DNA of 64,000 nt, taken from Pseudomonas sp. W4I3. GTDB taxonomy: Bacteria; Pseudomonadota; Gammaproteobacteria; Pseudomonadales; Pseudomonadaceae. Where the stretch lies: positions 1,883,501 through 1,947,500 of the forward strand of contig NZ_JAUSXS010000001.1 in assembly GCF_030816195.1 (NCBI RefSeq), in the 5' to 3' direction. Positions 9,961 to 20,030 of the stretch are shown here, in pieces. Made by a program: the position numbers and the translations under genes. The notes under the pieces were generated by a model. It was not told the origin of the DNA and searched no databases. It saw nothing but the letters and a program-made list of their open reading frames with translations. The stretch's first letter is position 1, and each line of letters starts with the position of its first letter.

Positions 9961-10880
9961 GCGTGGTGATACGACGGTGGGACGAGGAATTCAAGCAGGG
10001 CCTTTTGCGCATGCAGGCGGTTTTCAGCCTGGTCCCAGGCGACCGAACGTGGGTCGTCGAGCAGGTCGAGGCTGATTTCTTCGCCACGGTGTGCAGGCAG
10101 GCAGTGCATGAACAGCACGTCGGGCGCGGCCAGGTCGAGCAGGGCGCGGGTCACCTGGAACGGCGCGAACAGGGCCAGGCGCTTGGCGGTTTCGTCTTCC
10201 TGACCCATGGAGGTCCAGACGTCAGTGCTGACCAGGTGTGCGCCGACCACCGCATCTTTCGGATCGCGCAGCAGTTGCACACGGCCGTCGGCCTTGGCCA
10301 TGAACTCGGCGCTCGGTTCGTAACCTTCGGGACAGGCGATACGCAGGTGGAAGTCGAACTGGATGGCAGCTTCTATATAGCTGTTGCACATATTGTTGCC
10401 GTCGCCGATCCAGGCCACGGTCTTGCCCTGGATCGAGCCGCGGTGTTCGAGGTAGGTCTGCATGTCGGCCAACAACTGGCACGGGTGCAGGTCATCGGAC
10501 AGGCCGTTGATCACGGGCACGCGCGAGTTGGCGGCAAATTCGGTCAAGGTGCTGTGGGCGAAGGTACGGATCATCACCGCGTCGAGCATGCGCGACATCA
10601 CGATGGCGCAATCGCTGATCGGCTCGCCACGGCCCAATTGGGTATCGCGCGGCGACAGGAAGATCGCCTGGCCACCCAGTTGAATCATGCCGGCTTCGAA
10701 GGACAAGCGGGTGCGGGTCGAGGACTTCTCGAAGATCATCCCGAGCACGCGGTTTTTCAGAGGCTCAAACAGTACGCCGCGGTTACGCAGGTCTTTAAGC
10801 TCAATGCCTCGACGGATCACGCTGACCAGCTCTTCGGGCGTGCAATCCATCAGGGAGAGAAAGTGCCTTGCGCTCATCAT
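9957..10880 (-). CDS. argF: Ornithine carbamoyltransferase ArgF (anabolic)
   Basis: This 307-residue cytoplasmic enzyme condenses ornithine with carbamoyl phosphate to citrulline. The carbamoyl phosphate motif SSTRTR lies near residue 53, and the ornithine-binding [10 protein letters not shown] is near residue 260. Its length and sequence are those of the anabolic enzyme, not the longer catabolic ArcB. Two ATGs occur in a row at the start; AAGGTAG lies upstream. A candidate ArgR half-site lies about 120 bases upstream. Confidence 0.95.
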   Translation of the reverse strand: MMSARHFLSLMDCTPEELVSVIRRGIELKDLRNRGVLFEPLKNRVLGMIFEKSSTRTRLSFEAGMIQLGGQAIFLSPRDTQLGRGEPISDCAIVMSRMLDAVMIRTFAHSTLTEFAANSRVPVINGLSDDLHPCQLLADMQTYLEHRGSIQGKTVAWIGDGNNMCNSYIEAAIQFDFHLRIACPEGYEPSAEFMAKADGRVQLLRDPKDAVVGAHLVSTDVWTSMGQEDETAKRLALFAPFQVTRALLDLAAPDVLFMHCLPAHRGEEISLDLLDDPRSVAWDQAENRLHAQKALLEFLVPPSYHHA

Positions 10881-11311
10881 TAACTACCTTTTTGCAACAG
10901 ACCGCAGATACTCAAAGCCTTGTTTATTGTGACAACGGGCGAGACCTGCGGCGAAAGCCGCACGGGGCGACGAAATAGGGGAAGGCGCGATATTGACATT
11001 AAATGTCGCGTCTTACCAATAGGGCTACGGTTTTTAAGGGTGTTCAAGCAGGGCGCCGAAGCGCGTTTGAAGACGGTTTCCAGACAGCAGCGGCCCATTT
11101 GTACACTGGCGTCGAGACCTTTTGCAATGCGCAGGGGCGCCTGGCGGCCTGCTTATAGCGGTTTGAAGCGTGTGCGCGGCTCTCCCGAAACATTTGCTCA
11201 CGCTTAGCCGTGCCTTGGCCTATGTCCAGCGATTCACAGCGCGAACGTTGCTGGCGCGCTGCGCGGCCCCGGCCCATAGTTGGGCAAAGCCCCTTATAAA
11301 AGAGACTGGCC
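10881..11311. promoter_or_regulatory. Divergent region argF / molybdopterin oxidoreductase, candidate ArgR half-site at 11004-11019
   Basis: The 431-base region has no supported gene. TGTCGC-N8-AA at 11004-11019 fits the half-site pattern described for Pseudomonas ArgR (TGTCGC-N8-AA). ArgR normally binds two such half-sites and only one clear copy is visible. TTGACA at 10993-10998 is a good -35 hexamer on the plus strand but lacks a convincing -10. Confidence 0.4.
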
Positions 11312-13420
11312 ATGACCAAGACTCTCCATCACCGTGCCTGCCACCTGTGCGAAGCCATCTGCGGCCTTACCCTGGAAACCAGCCAGGACGAGGCCGGCAA
11401 CCTGGCGATCACCTCGATCAAGGGCGACCCGCTGGATACGTTCAGTCGAGGGCATATCTGCCCCAAAGCGGTGGCGTTGCAGGATATCCAGAATGATCCG
11501 GACCGCCTGCACCAGCCGATGCTGCGCGTTGGTAGCGAATGGCAACCGATCCCGTGGGACGATGCCTTTGCGCTGGTAGCCGAACGCCTCGCGGGCATCC
11601 AGGCCCGGCACGGGCAGAATGCGGTGGCGGTGTATCAGGGCAATCCCAGCGTGCATAACTACGGGCTGATGACCCACAGCAACTACTTTCTTGGCTTGTT
11701 GAAAACACGTAACCGCTACTCGGCGACGTCGGTAGACCAGCTACCCCATCACCTCTCCAGTCACCTGATGTACGGCCATGGTCTGTTGCTGCCGATTCCG
11801 GACATCGACCACACTGACTTCATGCTGATTCTGGGCGGCAACCCTCTCGCCTCCAACGGCAGCATCATGACCGTGCCCGATGTGGAGAAGCGCCTCAAGG
11901 CGATCCAGGCCCGAGGCGGCAAAGTGGTGGTCGTCGACCCTCGACGCAGCGAGACGGCGGCGATTGCCGATCAGCACCTGTTTGTACGCCCCGGTGGCGA
12001 TGCGGCCTTGTTGTTCGGGCTGCTTAACACGCTGTTTGCAGAGGGCCTGACCCGCGCCAGCCATTTGCCGGTCGAAGGTTTGGACGACGTGCGCCAGGCG
12101 ATCGCCGGGTTTACCGCCGAGGCCATGAGCCCTCAGTGCGCAGTACCTGCCGAGCAGATCCGCCAATTGGCCCGGGACTTCGCCGCAGCGGATAAAGCGG
12201 TGTGCTACGGGCGTATGGGCGTCTCGACGCAGGCGTTCGGCACGTTGTGTCATTGGCTGGTGCAGCTGATCAACCTGGTGACCGGCAATCTGGACCGCGT
12301 GGGCGGCGCCTTGTGCACCACGCCCGCGGTGGATCTGGTGGCCTCGACCGGCGGCGGGCATTTCAATCGCTGGCAGAGCCGCGTGTCCGGGCGACCGGAG
12401 TACGGGGGAGAGTTGCCAGTGTCTGCCCTGGCCGAAGAGATGCTCACCGATGGCGAAGGGCAAATTCGCGCCTTGGTGACGGTCGCCGGCAACCCGGTAT
12501 TGTCGACGCCCAATGGTCGTCAGCTGGAGCAGGCGCTGGATGGGTTGGAGTTCATGGTCAGCGTTGACCTTTACATCAACGAGACCACGCGCTATGCCGA
12601 CCTGATCCTGCCGTCCACTTCGGCGCTGGAGAATGATCACTACGACACCACGTTTAATATGTTCGCGGTGCGCAACGTTACGCGTTTCAATCGCGCGATC
12701 CTGCCCAAGCCTGAAGGTGCGCTGCACGATTGGGAAATTTTCGTCGGCTTGGCCAAGGCATTTGCGGCGCACACCGGTGTGGCGCTCAAACCAACGATGC
12801 CACCTGCGCAGATGATCGACTTCGGATTGCGCGCCGGGACTTACGGTGATGCATCCTCGCACAAGCTGTCGGTGGCGATGCTGGCCGATCATCCCCATGG
12901 CATGGACCTGGGGCCGCTCACGCCAAACCTGGCATCCCGGCTGAAAACCACCGACGGCAAGGTACAGGCGGCGCCATCGGTGATCCTGGCGGACCTCGCG
13001 CGGTTTGCGGCGCAGCCGCTGCCCGTGGCGGACGAACTGCTGCTGATTGGCCGTCGCCACGTGCGCAGCAATAATTCCTGGATGCACAACTATCACCGAT
13101 TGGTGAAGGGTAAGCCGCGTCATCAACTGCTGATGCACCCCGATGACCTGGCCCGCCGCCAACTGATCGACGGCCAGCGGGTGCGTGTCAGTTCGCGCAT
13201 CGGCATGGTCGAAGTCGAGGTGGTGGCCAGCAGGGACATGATGCCTGGCGTGGTCAGCCTGCCTCACGGCTGGGGGCACGGGCGCCCAGGCGTGCAAATG
13301 AGCATCGCCAGTGGCCAGCCGGGGGCAAGTGCGAATGATTTGACCGATGAGCGGCAATTGGACGAGCTGTCCGGCAATGCGGCGCTCAATGGCGTACCGG
13401 TGAAAGTTGCAGCGGCTTGA
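11312..13420 (+). CDS. Molybdopterin-dependent oxidoreductase with N-terminal 4Fe-4S cluster
   Basis: This 702-residue member of the DMSO reductase/formate dehydrogenase superfamily has cluster cysteines in the order C-x2-C-x3-C near residues 10-17 and a fourth in HICPKA near residue 50. Molybdopterin-binding signatures follow (LILGGNPLASNG near 173, VVDPRRSETA near 208), with the C-terminal molydopterin dinucleotide-binding barrel from about residue 585. No twin-arginine leader is present, so it should be cytoplasmic. The region where formate dehydrogenases and NapA carry a Cys or SeCys ligand (about residues 130-145) has no Cys. No partner subunit gene is adjacent. The substrate is unknown. 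Confidence 0.85.
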   Translation: MTKTLHHRACHLCEAICGLTLETSQDEAGNLAITSIKGDPLDTFSRGHICPKAVALQDIQNDPDRLHQPMLRVGSEWQPIPWDDAFALVAERLAGIQARHGQNAVAVYQGNPSVHNYGLMTHSNYFLGLLKTRNRYSATSVDQLPHHLSSHLMYGHGLLLPIPDIDHTDFMLILGGNPLASNGSIMTVPDVEKRLKAIQARGGKVVVVDPRRSETAAIADQHLFVRPGGDAALLFGLLNTLFAEGLTRASHLPVEGLDDVRQAIAGFTAEAMSPQCAVPAEQIRQLARDFAAADKAVCYGRMGVSTQAFGTLCHWLVQLINLVTGNLDRVGGALCTTPAVDLVASTGGGHFNRWQSRVSGRPEYGGELPVSALAEEMLTDGEGQIRALVTVAGNPVLSTPNGRQLEQALDGLEFMVSVDLYINETTRYADLILPSTSALENDHYDTTFNMFAVRNVTRFNRAILPKPEGALHDWEIFVGLAKAFAAHTGVALKPTMPPAQMIDFGLRAGTYGDASSHKLSVAMLADHPHGMDLGPLTPNLASRLKTTDGKVQAAPSVILADLARFAAQPLPVADELLLIGRRHVRSNNSWMHNYHRLVKGKPRHQLLMHPDDLARRQLIDGQRVRVSSRIGMVEVEVVASRDMMPGVVSLPHGWGHGRPGVQMSIASGQPGASANDLTDERQLDELSGNAALNGVPVKVAAA

Positions 13421-13519
13421 GGTTGGCTGTCGGCGCGCCTGAGCATCCTGTGGGTTTTTTGCGTTACAATGCGCCACCGTGCCGACCTGTGAGTCGCAAA
13501 GTTCCTGCAGAGGTGTTCC

Positions 13520-13858
13520 ATGGATATCATCGAAACGATCAAAGAGCAGATTGCCAACAACACCATTCTGCTTTACATGAAAGGCGCTCCGAACGCTCCT
13601 CAGTGCGGTTTCTCCGCGAAGGCGTCCCAGGCCATCATGGCGTGTGGCGAGAAGTTCGCTTACGTGGATATCCTGCAAAATCCGGAAATCCGTGCGAACC
13701 TGCCTAAATACGCCAACTGGCCGACCTTCCCGCAATTGTGGGTAGCCGGTGAACTGGTTGGCGGCAGCGACATCATCACTGAAATGGCTGCTGATGGCTC
13801 GTTGCAGGCGCTGGTCAAAGACGCAGCGGCAAAAGCGGCAGCCAAGACCGAAGCGTGA
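13520..13858 (+). CDS. grxD: Monothiol glutaredoxin, Grx4/GrxD family
   Basis: This 112-residue CGFS-type glutaredoxin acts in Fe-S cluster trafficking. The cluster-binding CGFS motif is at residues 30-33 and the cis-Pro segment (WPTFPQLWV) is at about residues 68-76. The ATG at 13520 follows AGAGG. It ends just before a strong terminator and is next to iron storage genes (bfr, bfd), consistent with an iron-homeostasis neighbourhood. Confidence 0.95.
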   Translation: MDIIETIKEQIANNTILLYMKGAPNAPQCGFSAKASQAIMACGEKFAYVDILQNPEIRANLPKYANWPTFPQLWVAGELVGGSDIITEMAADGSLQALVKDAAAKAAAKTEA

Positions 13859-13886
13859 TGCTTCTGTAAAAGGCTCCGCAATAAAA

Positions 13887-13921
13887 AGCCCCGCTTCTCA
13901 TAAGAGAGCGGGGCTTTTTTT
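13887..13921 (+). terminator. Intrinsic terminator after grxD
   Basis: AGCCCCGC and GCGGGGCT form the stem, followed by seven Ts. Confidence 0.9.
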
Positions 13922-13930
13922 GGCTTCTCT

Positions 13931-14029
13931 GTAGGAGCGAGCTTGCTCGCGAAAAACGCCCAGGCAACGCGTTCATTCTGGATAAACGCGGTGGCGCTGA
14001 GTTCTTCGCGAGCAAGCTCGCTCCTACAG
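13931..14029. repeat. Inverted pair of REP hairpins, second copy of the 2821-2920 type
   Basis: GTAGGAGCGAGCTTGCTCGC is mirrored by GCGAGCAAGCTCGCTCCTAC around a shorter GATAAACGCG dyad. It lies between the convergent grxD and bfr genes. Confidence 0.85.
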
Positions 14030-14050
14030 TAAAAACAAGAGCCGCGGGGC

Positions 14051-14521
14051 TTATTCGCCCATCTGCGATTGCAGGTAGTTCTCCAGGCTGACCTTGTCGA
14101 TCAGGCCCAGTTGGGTTTCCAGCCAGTCGATGTGTTCTTCCTGGTCTTCCAGGATATCTTCCAGCAGTTCGCGGCTGCCGTAGTCGCCAGTGGTTTCGCA
14201 GTGGGCAATGGCGGCCTTGAGGTCGCTGTGGCTCTTGCGTTCAAAGCCCAGGTCGCTGCCGATCATTTCCTGGGTGTGCTCGCCGATATTCAGCTTGCCC
14301 AGGTCCTGCACGTTCGGCAGGCCTTCCAGGAACAGGATGCGTTTGATCAGCGCATCGGCGTCCTTCATGGCCTTGATCGATTCCTTGTATTCGCGTTTGC
14401 CCAGCTTTTCCAGGCCCCAATCGTCATACATGCGCGCATGCAGAAAGTACTGATTGATCGCGACCAGTTCATTGGCAAGGATTTTGTTGAGTTGCTGGAT
14501 GACTGAGATGTCGCCTTTCAT
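14051..14521 (-). CDS. bfr: Bacterioferritin, haem-binding type with altered ferroxidase site
   Basis: This is a 156-residue ferritin-fold subunit of a 24-mer iron store. Met52, the inter-subunit haem axial ligand, is present, as are Glu18, Glu94, Glu127 and His130 of the dinuclear centre. The remaining ligands, Glu51 and His54 in E. coli numbering, are Ala51 (GCC) and Asp54 (GAC). The subunit therefore looks able to bind haem but not a standard di-iron site. Such alpha-type subunits are known to co-assemble with a ferroxidase-active partner in some species. Its neighbour bfd encodes the haem-reducing ferredoxin, which fits a haem-binding subunit. AGGA precedes the ATG. Confidence 0.93.
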   Translation of the reverse strand: MKGDISVIQQLNKILANELVAINQYFLHARMYDDWGLEKLGKREYKESIKAMKDADALIKRILFLEGLPNVQDLGKLNIGEHTQEMIGSDLGFERKSHSDLKAAIAHCETTGDYGSRELLEDILEDQEEHIDWLETQLGLIDKVSLENYLQSQMGE

Positions 14522-14677
14522 GACTGGGGTCCTGCCCTGTAATAGCTGTGTATGGGCAGAGTTTGAGCGGCGATAATCTTGGTGTCAAACCTAAGTTATT
14601 GAATAATAAATGAAAATTAATCGGAATAAGAATGTTTGTGTTCCGCGTCTTGGCGCTAACTAGTTGAATTGCAGGCA

Positions 14678-14704
14678 TAAAAAAACCGGACACTGGGTCC
14701 GGTT
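14678..14704 (-). terminator. Intrinsic terminator after bfd
   Basis: AACCGGAC and GTCCGGTT form the stem; read on the minus strand it is followed by eight Ts. It separates bfd from bfr, so the two genes are not one simple transcript. Confidence 0.85.
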
Positions 14705-14721
14705 CTTCAAAACACGCTTAA

Positions 14722-14940
14722 TTAAGCGTGTGTAAATTCTGCCGAATAGGGCAGCCCCGACTGGGCTGTCTGCAACTGCGTGAGGGTTTCCCGTACCACT
14801 TGCTTGGCGAGGCAGGCGCATTTACCACACTGGCTGGCAACGCCGGTGGTTTCACGCACTTCCTTGTAGCTGCAGCAACCTTCGTAGATTGCTTCGCGGA
14901 TTTGTCCGTCGGTGACGCCAGTACAAAGGCACACATACAT
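14722..14940 (-). CDS. bfd: Bacterioferritin-associated ferredoxin Bfd
   Basis: This 72-residue [2Fe-2S] protein donates electrons to bacterioferritin haem to release stored iron. The four ligands Cys4, Cys6, Cys38 and Cys41 show the characteristic C-x-C ... C-x2-C spacing. It is iron-starvation-induced in pseudomonads, and a Fur-like box lies 54 bases upstream of its start. Its own terminator separates it from bfr downstream. Confidence 0.95.
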   Translation of the reverse strand: MYVCLCTGVTDGQIREAIYEGCCSYKEVRETTGVASQCGKCACLAKQVVRETLTQLQTAQSGLPYSAEFTHA

Positions 14941-14993
14941 AAGGGAGAACCGTCGCGGGTTTAGGGCTTAAGTGCGATGGATCTTAATGTTAA

Positions 14994-15008
14994 CGAGAAT
15001 GATTGTCA
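14994..15008. promoter_or_regulatory. Fur box upstream of bfd
   Basis: CGAGAATGATTGTCA matches 11 of 14 defined positions of the 7-1-7 Fur motif TGATAATnATTATCA. Its position before bfd fits derepression in low iron. Confidence 0.65.
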
Positions 15009-15185
15009 AAGTAGTTTCATCATCAATCTGGCGCACATTGCCTGTGCGCTGACGAACGGTTTTTTCGGTGTATGATGGTCGATCTTTACGAAGCGTGACC
15101 GCGTCACAGGTCTGTCGCTGAAACAAGGCAGACTCGACGCTGGTCCTGTTACTTCAATCGTCACCCTTACATCAGGAGATATCCA

Positions 15186-15788
15186 ATGAGCGTACTCGTC
15201 GGCAAACAAGCCCCGGATTTCGACGTACCCGCCGTCCTCGGCAATGGCGAAATTGTAGACAGCTTCAAACTGTCTGAAGCCATCAAAGGCAAATATGGCC
15301 TGGTGTTCTTCTACCCGCTGGACTTCACTTTCGTCTGCCCATCCGAGCTGATCGCTCTGGATCACCGCATGGACGATTTCAAGGCGCGCAATGTTGAAGT
15401 GGTCGCTGTTTCCATCGACTCCCACTTCACCCACAACGCCTGGCGCAACACCGCGATCAACGATGGCGGCATCGGCAAAGTCAAATACACCATGGCAGCC
15501 GATATGAAGCACGATATCGCCAAGGCCTATGACGTTGAGTCCGAAGGCGGCGTGGCATTCCGTGGCGCGTTCCTGATCGATGACAAGGGCGTTGTACGCT
15601 CGCAGATCATCAATGACCTGCCGCTGGGCCGTAACATGGAAGAGCTGATTCGCCTGGTCGACGCTCTGCAATTCCACGAAGAGCACGGCGAAGTCTGCCC
15701 TGCCAACTGGAAGAAAGGCGACAAAGGCATGACCGCTTCCACCGAAGGTGTTGCGGCTTACCTGACCGAGAACGCTGGCAAGCTGTAA
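15186..15788 (+). CDS. Typical 2-Cys peroxiredoxin (AhpC/Tsa family)
   Basis: This 200-residue thiol peroxidase reduces hydrogen peroxide and organic peroxides. The peroxidatic cysteine lies in FVCPSE near residue 51 and the resolving cysteine in EVCPANW near residue 169, so it is a typical 2-Cys enzyme. It lacks an adjacent ahpF, and thioredoxin is the likely reductant. A good ribosome binding site (AGGAG) precedes the ATG, and a terminator follows. It diverges from bfd, linking peroxide defence with iron release. Confidence 0.94.
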   Translation: MSVLVGKQAPDFDVPAVLGNGEIVDSFKLSEAIKGKYGLVFFYPLDFTFVCPSELIALDHRMDDFKARNVEVVAVSIDSHFTHNAWRNTAINDGGIGKVKYTMAADMKHDIAKAYDVESEGGVAFRGAFLIDDKGVVRSQIINDLPLGRNMEELIRLVDALQFHEEHGEVCPANWKKGDKGMTASTEGVAAYLTENAGKL

Positions 15789-15805
15789 GCCAGATTCCTG
15801 GTAGA

Positions 15806-15836
15806 AAAAAACCGGCCTGAGAAGGCCGGTTTTTTT
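15806..15836. terminator. Bidirectional terminator between peroxiredoxin gene and rnt
   Basis: ACCGGCCT and AGGCCGGT form the stem, with A-run before and T-run after, serving the convergent genes on both strands. Confidence 0.9.
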
Positions 15837-15852
15837 ATGCGCGGGATTAGCT

Positions 15853-16527
15853 TCAGTCGTTGAAGTCTTCCCAGCCGCCCATCTGTTTCCAGCGGTTGAC
15901 GATGCCGCAGAACAGCTCGGCGGTCTTCTCGGTGTCGTAGCGGGCTGAGTGAGCCTCGCGACCGTCGAAGTCGATACCGGCTGCCTGGCAGGCTTTTGCC
16001 AGCACGGTCTGACCGTAGGCGAGGCCGGCGAGGGTGGCGGTGTCGAAGCTGGAGAAGGGATGGAACGGGTTGCGTTTCATGTCCAGGCGCGCCACGGCGG
16101 CGTTCAGGAAACCCAGGTCGAAGCTGCTGTTGTGCCCTACCAGGATTGCGCGTTTGCAGCCATTGGCCTTCAGCGCCTTGCGTACGCCGCGGAAGATGTC
16201 CGTCAACGCAGCTTCTTCACTCACCGCCATGCGCAATGGGTGATCGAGCTTGATCCCGGTGAACTCCAGGGCCGCCGCTTCGATGTTCGCGCCTTCAAAC
16301 GGCTCGACGCGGAAGAAGTGGGTGTGTTCCGGGTAAACGAAGCCCTGCTCGTCCATGCCGATAGTCGTCGCGGCAATTTCCAGCAATGCATCGGTGGCGC
16401 AGTTGAAGCCGCCGGTTTCTACGTCGATAACGACAGGCAGGTAGCCGCGGAAACGTTCGGCCATCGGGTGGCGCGAACCGCCGCCACCGCCATGTTCCTG
16501 TTCGTCATCGTAATGGTCTTCACTCAC
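15853..16527 (-). CDS. rnt: Ribonuclease T
   Basis: This 224-residue DEDD-family 3'-5' exonuclease trims tRNA and other stable RNA 3' ends. The DEDD exonuclease I motif is [10 protein letters not shown] near residue 34, the second acidic motif is in [10 protein letters not shown] near residue 134, and the third in [11 protein letters not shown] near residue 195. The start is GTG at 16527, overlapping the pyrC stop as GTGA, so rnt is translationally coupled to pyrC. Confidence 0.95.
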   Translation of the reverse strand: MSEDHYDDEQEHGGGGGSRHPMAERFRGYLPVVIDVETGGFNCATDALLEIAATTIGMDEQGFVYPEHTHFFRVEPFEGANIEAAALEFTGIKLDHPLRMAVSEEAALTDIFRGVRKALKANGCKRAILVGHNSSFDLGFLNAAVARLDMKRNPFHPFSSFDTATLAGLAYGQTVLAKACQAAGIDFDGREAHSARYDTEKTAELFCGIVNRWKQMGGWEDFND

Positions 16528-17570
16528 TTGCTTTCCTCCAGCAGGCGCCAGCGCAGTGTTTCACCGGCGCGCAGCGGGATAACGGTCAACTCGCCAAAAG
16601 GCAGGCTGGCAGGGGCGGTCCAGTCTTCACGGACCAGGGTGATACGGTCGGTATTCGCCGGCAGGCCGTAGAAGCGCGGGCCATTGAGGCTGGCGAAGCC
16701 TTCGAGCTTGTCCAGGGCGTTGCGTTGTTCGAACGCTTCGGCGTACAGCTCGATGGCGGCAAACGCGGTGTAGCAGCCCGCGCAACCGCAGGCGGCTTCC
16801 TTGGCGTGCTGCGCGTGGGGGGCCGAGTCGGTACCGAGGAAGAACTTCGGATTGCCGCTGGTGGCAGCGTCCAGCAAAGCCACCTGATGGGTGTTGCGCT
16901 TGAGGATCGGCAGGCAGTAGAAGTGCGGCCGAATCCCGCCCACCAGCATGTGGTTGCGGTTGTACAGCAGGTGATGAGCGGTGATGGTCGCGCCGACGTT
17001 GGCCGAAGCCTCGGTGACGAACTGCACGGCATCCGCGGTGGTGATGTGTTCAAACACCACCTTGAGGGTCGGGAACAGCTCGACCACGCGGCGCATGTGC
17101 TCGTCGATAAAGATCTTCTCGCGATCGAACACGTCAACATCGCCACGGGTGACTTCACCGTGGATCAACAGCGGCATGCCGACCTCGGCCATCGCTTCGA
17201 TGGCCGGCAGGATCTTGTCGATATTGGTCACGCCGGAATCGGAGTTGGTGGTCGCGCCGGCCGGGTACAGCTTGGCGGCGTGGACATAACCGCTGGCCTT
17301 GGCCTCACGAATCTCTTCGGGCTGGGTGCGGTCGGTAAGGTAGAGCACCATCAACGGTTCGAAGCGACTGCCGGCCGGGCGCGCAGCGAGGATTCGCTGG
17401 CGATAGGCGTCGGCTTCGGCTGCGTTACGCACCGGTGGTACCAGGTTAGGCATGATGATGGCACGGCCAAACGTGCGCGCAACATCGGCCACGGTTTGGG
17501 GCAACGCAGCACCATCGCGAAGATGAATATGCCAGTCGTCGGGACGCAGCAGGGTCAGGCGGTCGGACAT
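16524..17570 (-). CDS. pyrC: Dihydroorotase PyrC
   Basis: This 348-residue zinc enzyme catalyses the third step of pyrimidine synthesis, cyclising carbamoyl aspartate. The zinc-binding HIHLRDG motif is at residues 14-20; the conserved [10 protein letters not shown] segment lies near residue 250. The start at 17570 (MSDRLTLL) fits the family; a 20-residue upstream extension is possible but unlike homologues. It is co-transcribed with rnt. Confidence 0.96.
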   Translation of the reverse strand: MSDRLTLLRPDDWHIHLRDGAALPQTVADVARTFGRAIIMPNLVPPVRNAAEADAYRQRILAARPAGSRFEPLMVLYLTDRTQPEEIREAKASGYVHAAKLYPAGATTNSDSGVTNIDKILPAIEAMAEVGMPLLIHGEVTRGDVDVFDREKIFIDEHMRRVVELFPTLKVVFEHITTADAVQFVTEASANVGATITAHHLLYNRNHMLVGGIRPHFYCLPILKRNTHQVALLDAATSGNPKFFLGTDSAPHAQHAKEAACGCAGCYTAFAAIELYAEAFEQRNALDKLEGFASLNGPRFYGLPANTDRITLVREDWTAPASLPFGELTVIPLRAGETLRWRLLEESK

Positions 17571-17726
17571 TGGGGATTCCAGGCGGGTCAATCTGGTGGG
17601 AATGCTACCGGAAAAGACTCGAGCAGGCACTCGCTATCAAGTTTTGCAGGATGCAACCGATAGCACTGGGTATGCCTTAACGACGTATGACGCTTTGAAG
17701 TGTTGTAGCAACCAGTGGAGCCTCCC

Positions 17727-18635
17727 GTGCGCCAGCATTATCTAGCCCTGCTCAGTGTGTTCGCCAGCCTGCCCGCGATGGCCCTCACGTTCCAGACACG
17801 TCTGGAGAATATTGAGTGGAAGGTGGAGGGCGATCAGTTCGAATGCCGCCTGACCCAGCCGATCACCGACTTCGGCTCGGGTGAGTTCGTGCGTCGGGCG
17901 GGCGAGCAGGCGACATTTCGTCTGAAAGCCTATAACGGCTCGCTCGGTGCCGGCTCCGCCACGTTATTGGCCGCCGCGGCGCCCTGGCAGCCGGGCCGCG
18001 GTGATATCAACCTCGGTGCGGTACGCGTGGGCAGTGGCGATGTGTTGTTCAACAGCTCCCAGGCCCAGGCCGGGCGACTGTTCACCGGCTTGCTCGAAGG
18101 GCGCAGCCCGACCGTGCGGCATTACGGACGCGAGGGCGGCTATTCGGAAATTCGCCTGCTGCCGGTGAAATTCAATAAGGCCTACAACGACTATCAGCTG
18201 TGTACGGCCAAGCTGTTGCCGATGAACTACGATCAGGTCAAGCAGACGGAGGTCGGTTTCCCGGGGGGTGGCATCGAACTGGATGCGGCGGCCAAGAAGA
18301 AGTTGTCGGTGATTGTCGCGTTCATGAAAGCTGACCCCACCGTGAACCACATCGAGTTGAACGGCCATTCGGATAACAGCGGCAACCGCCTGACCAACCG
18401 TGATGTCTCGCGACGCCGCGCCCTGGCGGTGATGGACTACTTCAAAGCCAATGGCATCCAGGAATCGCAGGTCACTCTGCGGTTCCACGGCGAAAGCTAC
18501 CCCTTGGCGCCCAACACCAATGCCGCCAACCGGGCCCGCAACCGTCGGGTTAACATCCAGCTAGAACGGGTGGCAGCGCCCGAGAAACCGACGCCTCAGG
18601 CAAGTGCACCCAGCAATCCCGCAGCGACTTCATAA
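17727..18635 (+). CDS. motY: Flagellar motor stator-associated protein MotY (OmpA-like C-terminus)
   Basis: This 302-residue exported protein has a Sec signal peptide ending at about PAMA-LTF, an N-terminal stator-binding domain and a C-terminal OmpA-like peptidoglycan-binding domain (LNGHSDNSGN near residue 213, NRRVNIQL near residue 276). In P. aeruginosa MotY (PA3526), which occupies the same place next to argG, is needed for MotAB/MotCD function. The GTG at 17727 was chosen because GGAG lies six bases upstream; an earlier GTG at 17715 would overlap that site. Confidence 0.9.
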   Translation: MRQHYLALLSVFASLPAMALTFQTRLENIEWKVEGDQFECRLTQPITDFGSGEFVRRAGEQATFRLKAYNGSLGAGSATLLAAAAPWQPGRGDINLGAVRVGSGDVLFNSSQAQAGRLFTGLLEGRSPTVRHYGREGGYSEIRLLPVKFNKAYNDYQLCTAKLLPMNYDQVKQTEVGFPGGGIELDAAAKKKLSVIVAFMKADPTVNHIELNGHSDNSGNRLTNRDVSRRRALAVMDYFKANGIQESQVTLRFHGESYPLAPNTNAANRARNRRVNIQLERVAAPEKPTPQASAPSNPAATS

Positions 18636-18764
18636 GGTGCGACTATCGGTCGCTCGTTCGACATAATCTGTCGCTTTATCTTCATTTGCTGTCGCGCCCC
18701 TGTAATTTCACGGTTTTGATCGGTAGAATCGTCGCCTTTCCGTACAACCCCGTGGAGTGATGGC

Positions 18765-19982
<1,218 letters not shown>

Positions 19983-20002
19983 GTGTTTTGCTCGCCGTGA
20001 AA

Positions 20003-20030
20003 AAAGCCCCTTATGCAGGGGCTTTTTTTT
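20003..20030 (+). terminator. Intrinsic terminator after argG
   Basis: AAGCCCC and GGGGCTT form the stem, followed by eight Ts. Confidence 0.9.
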
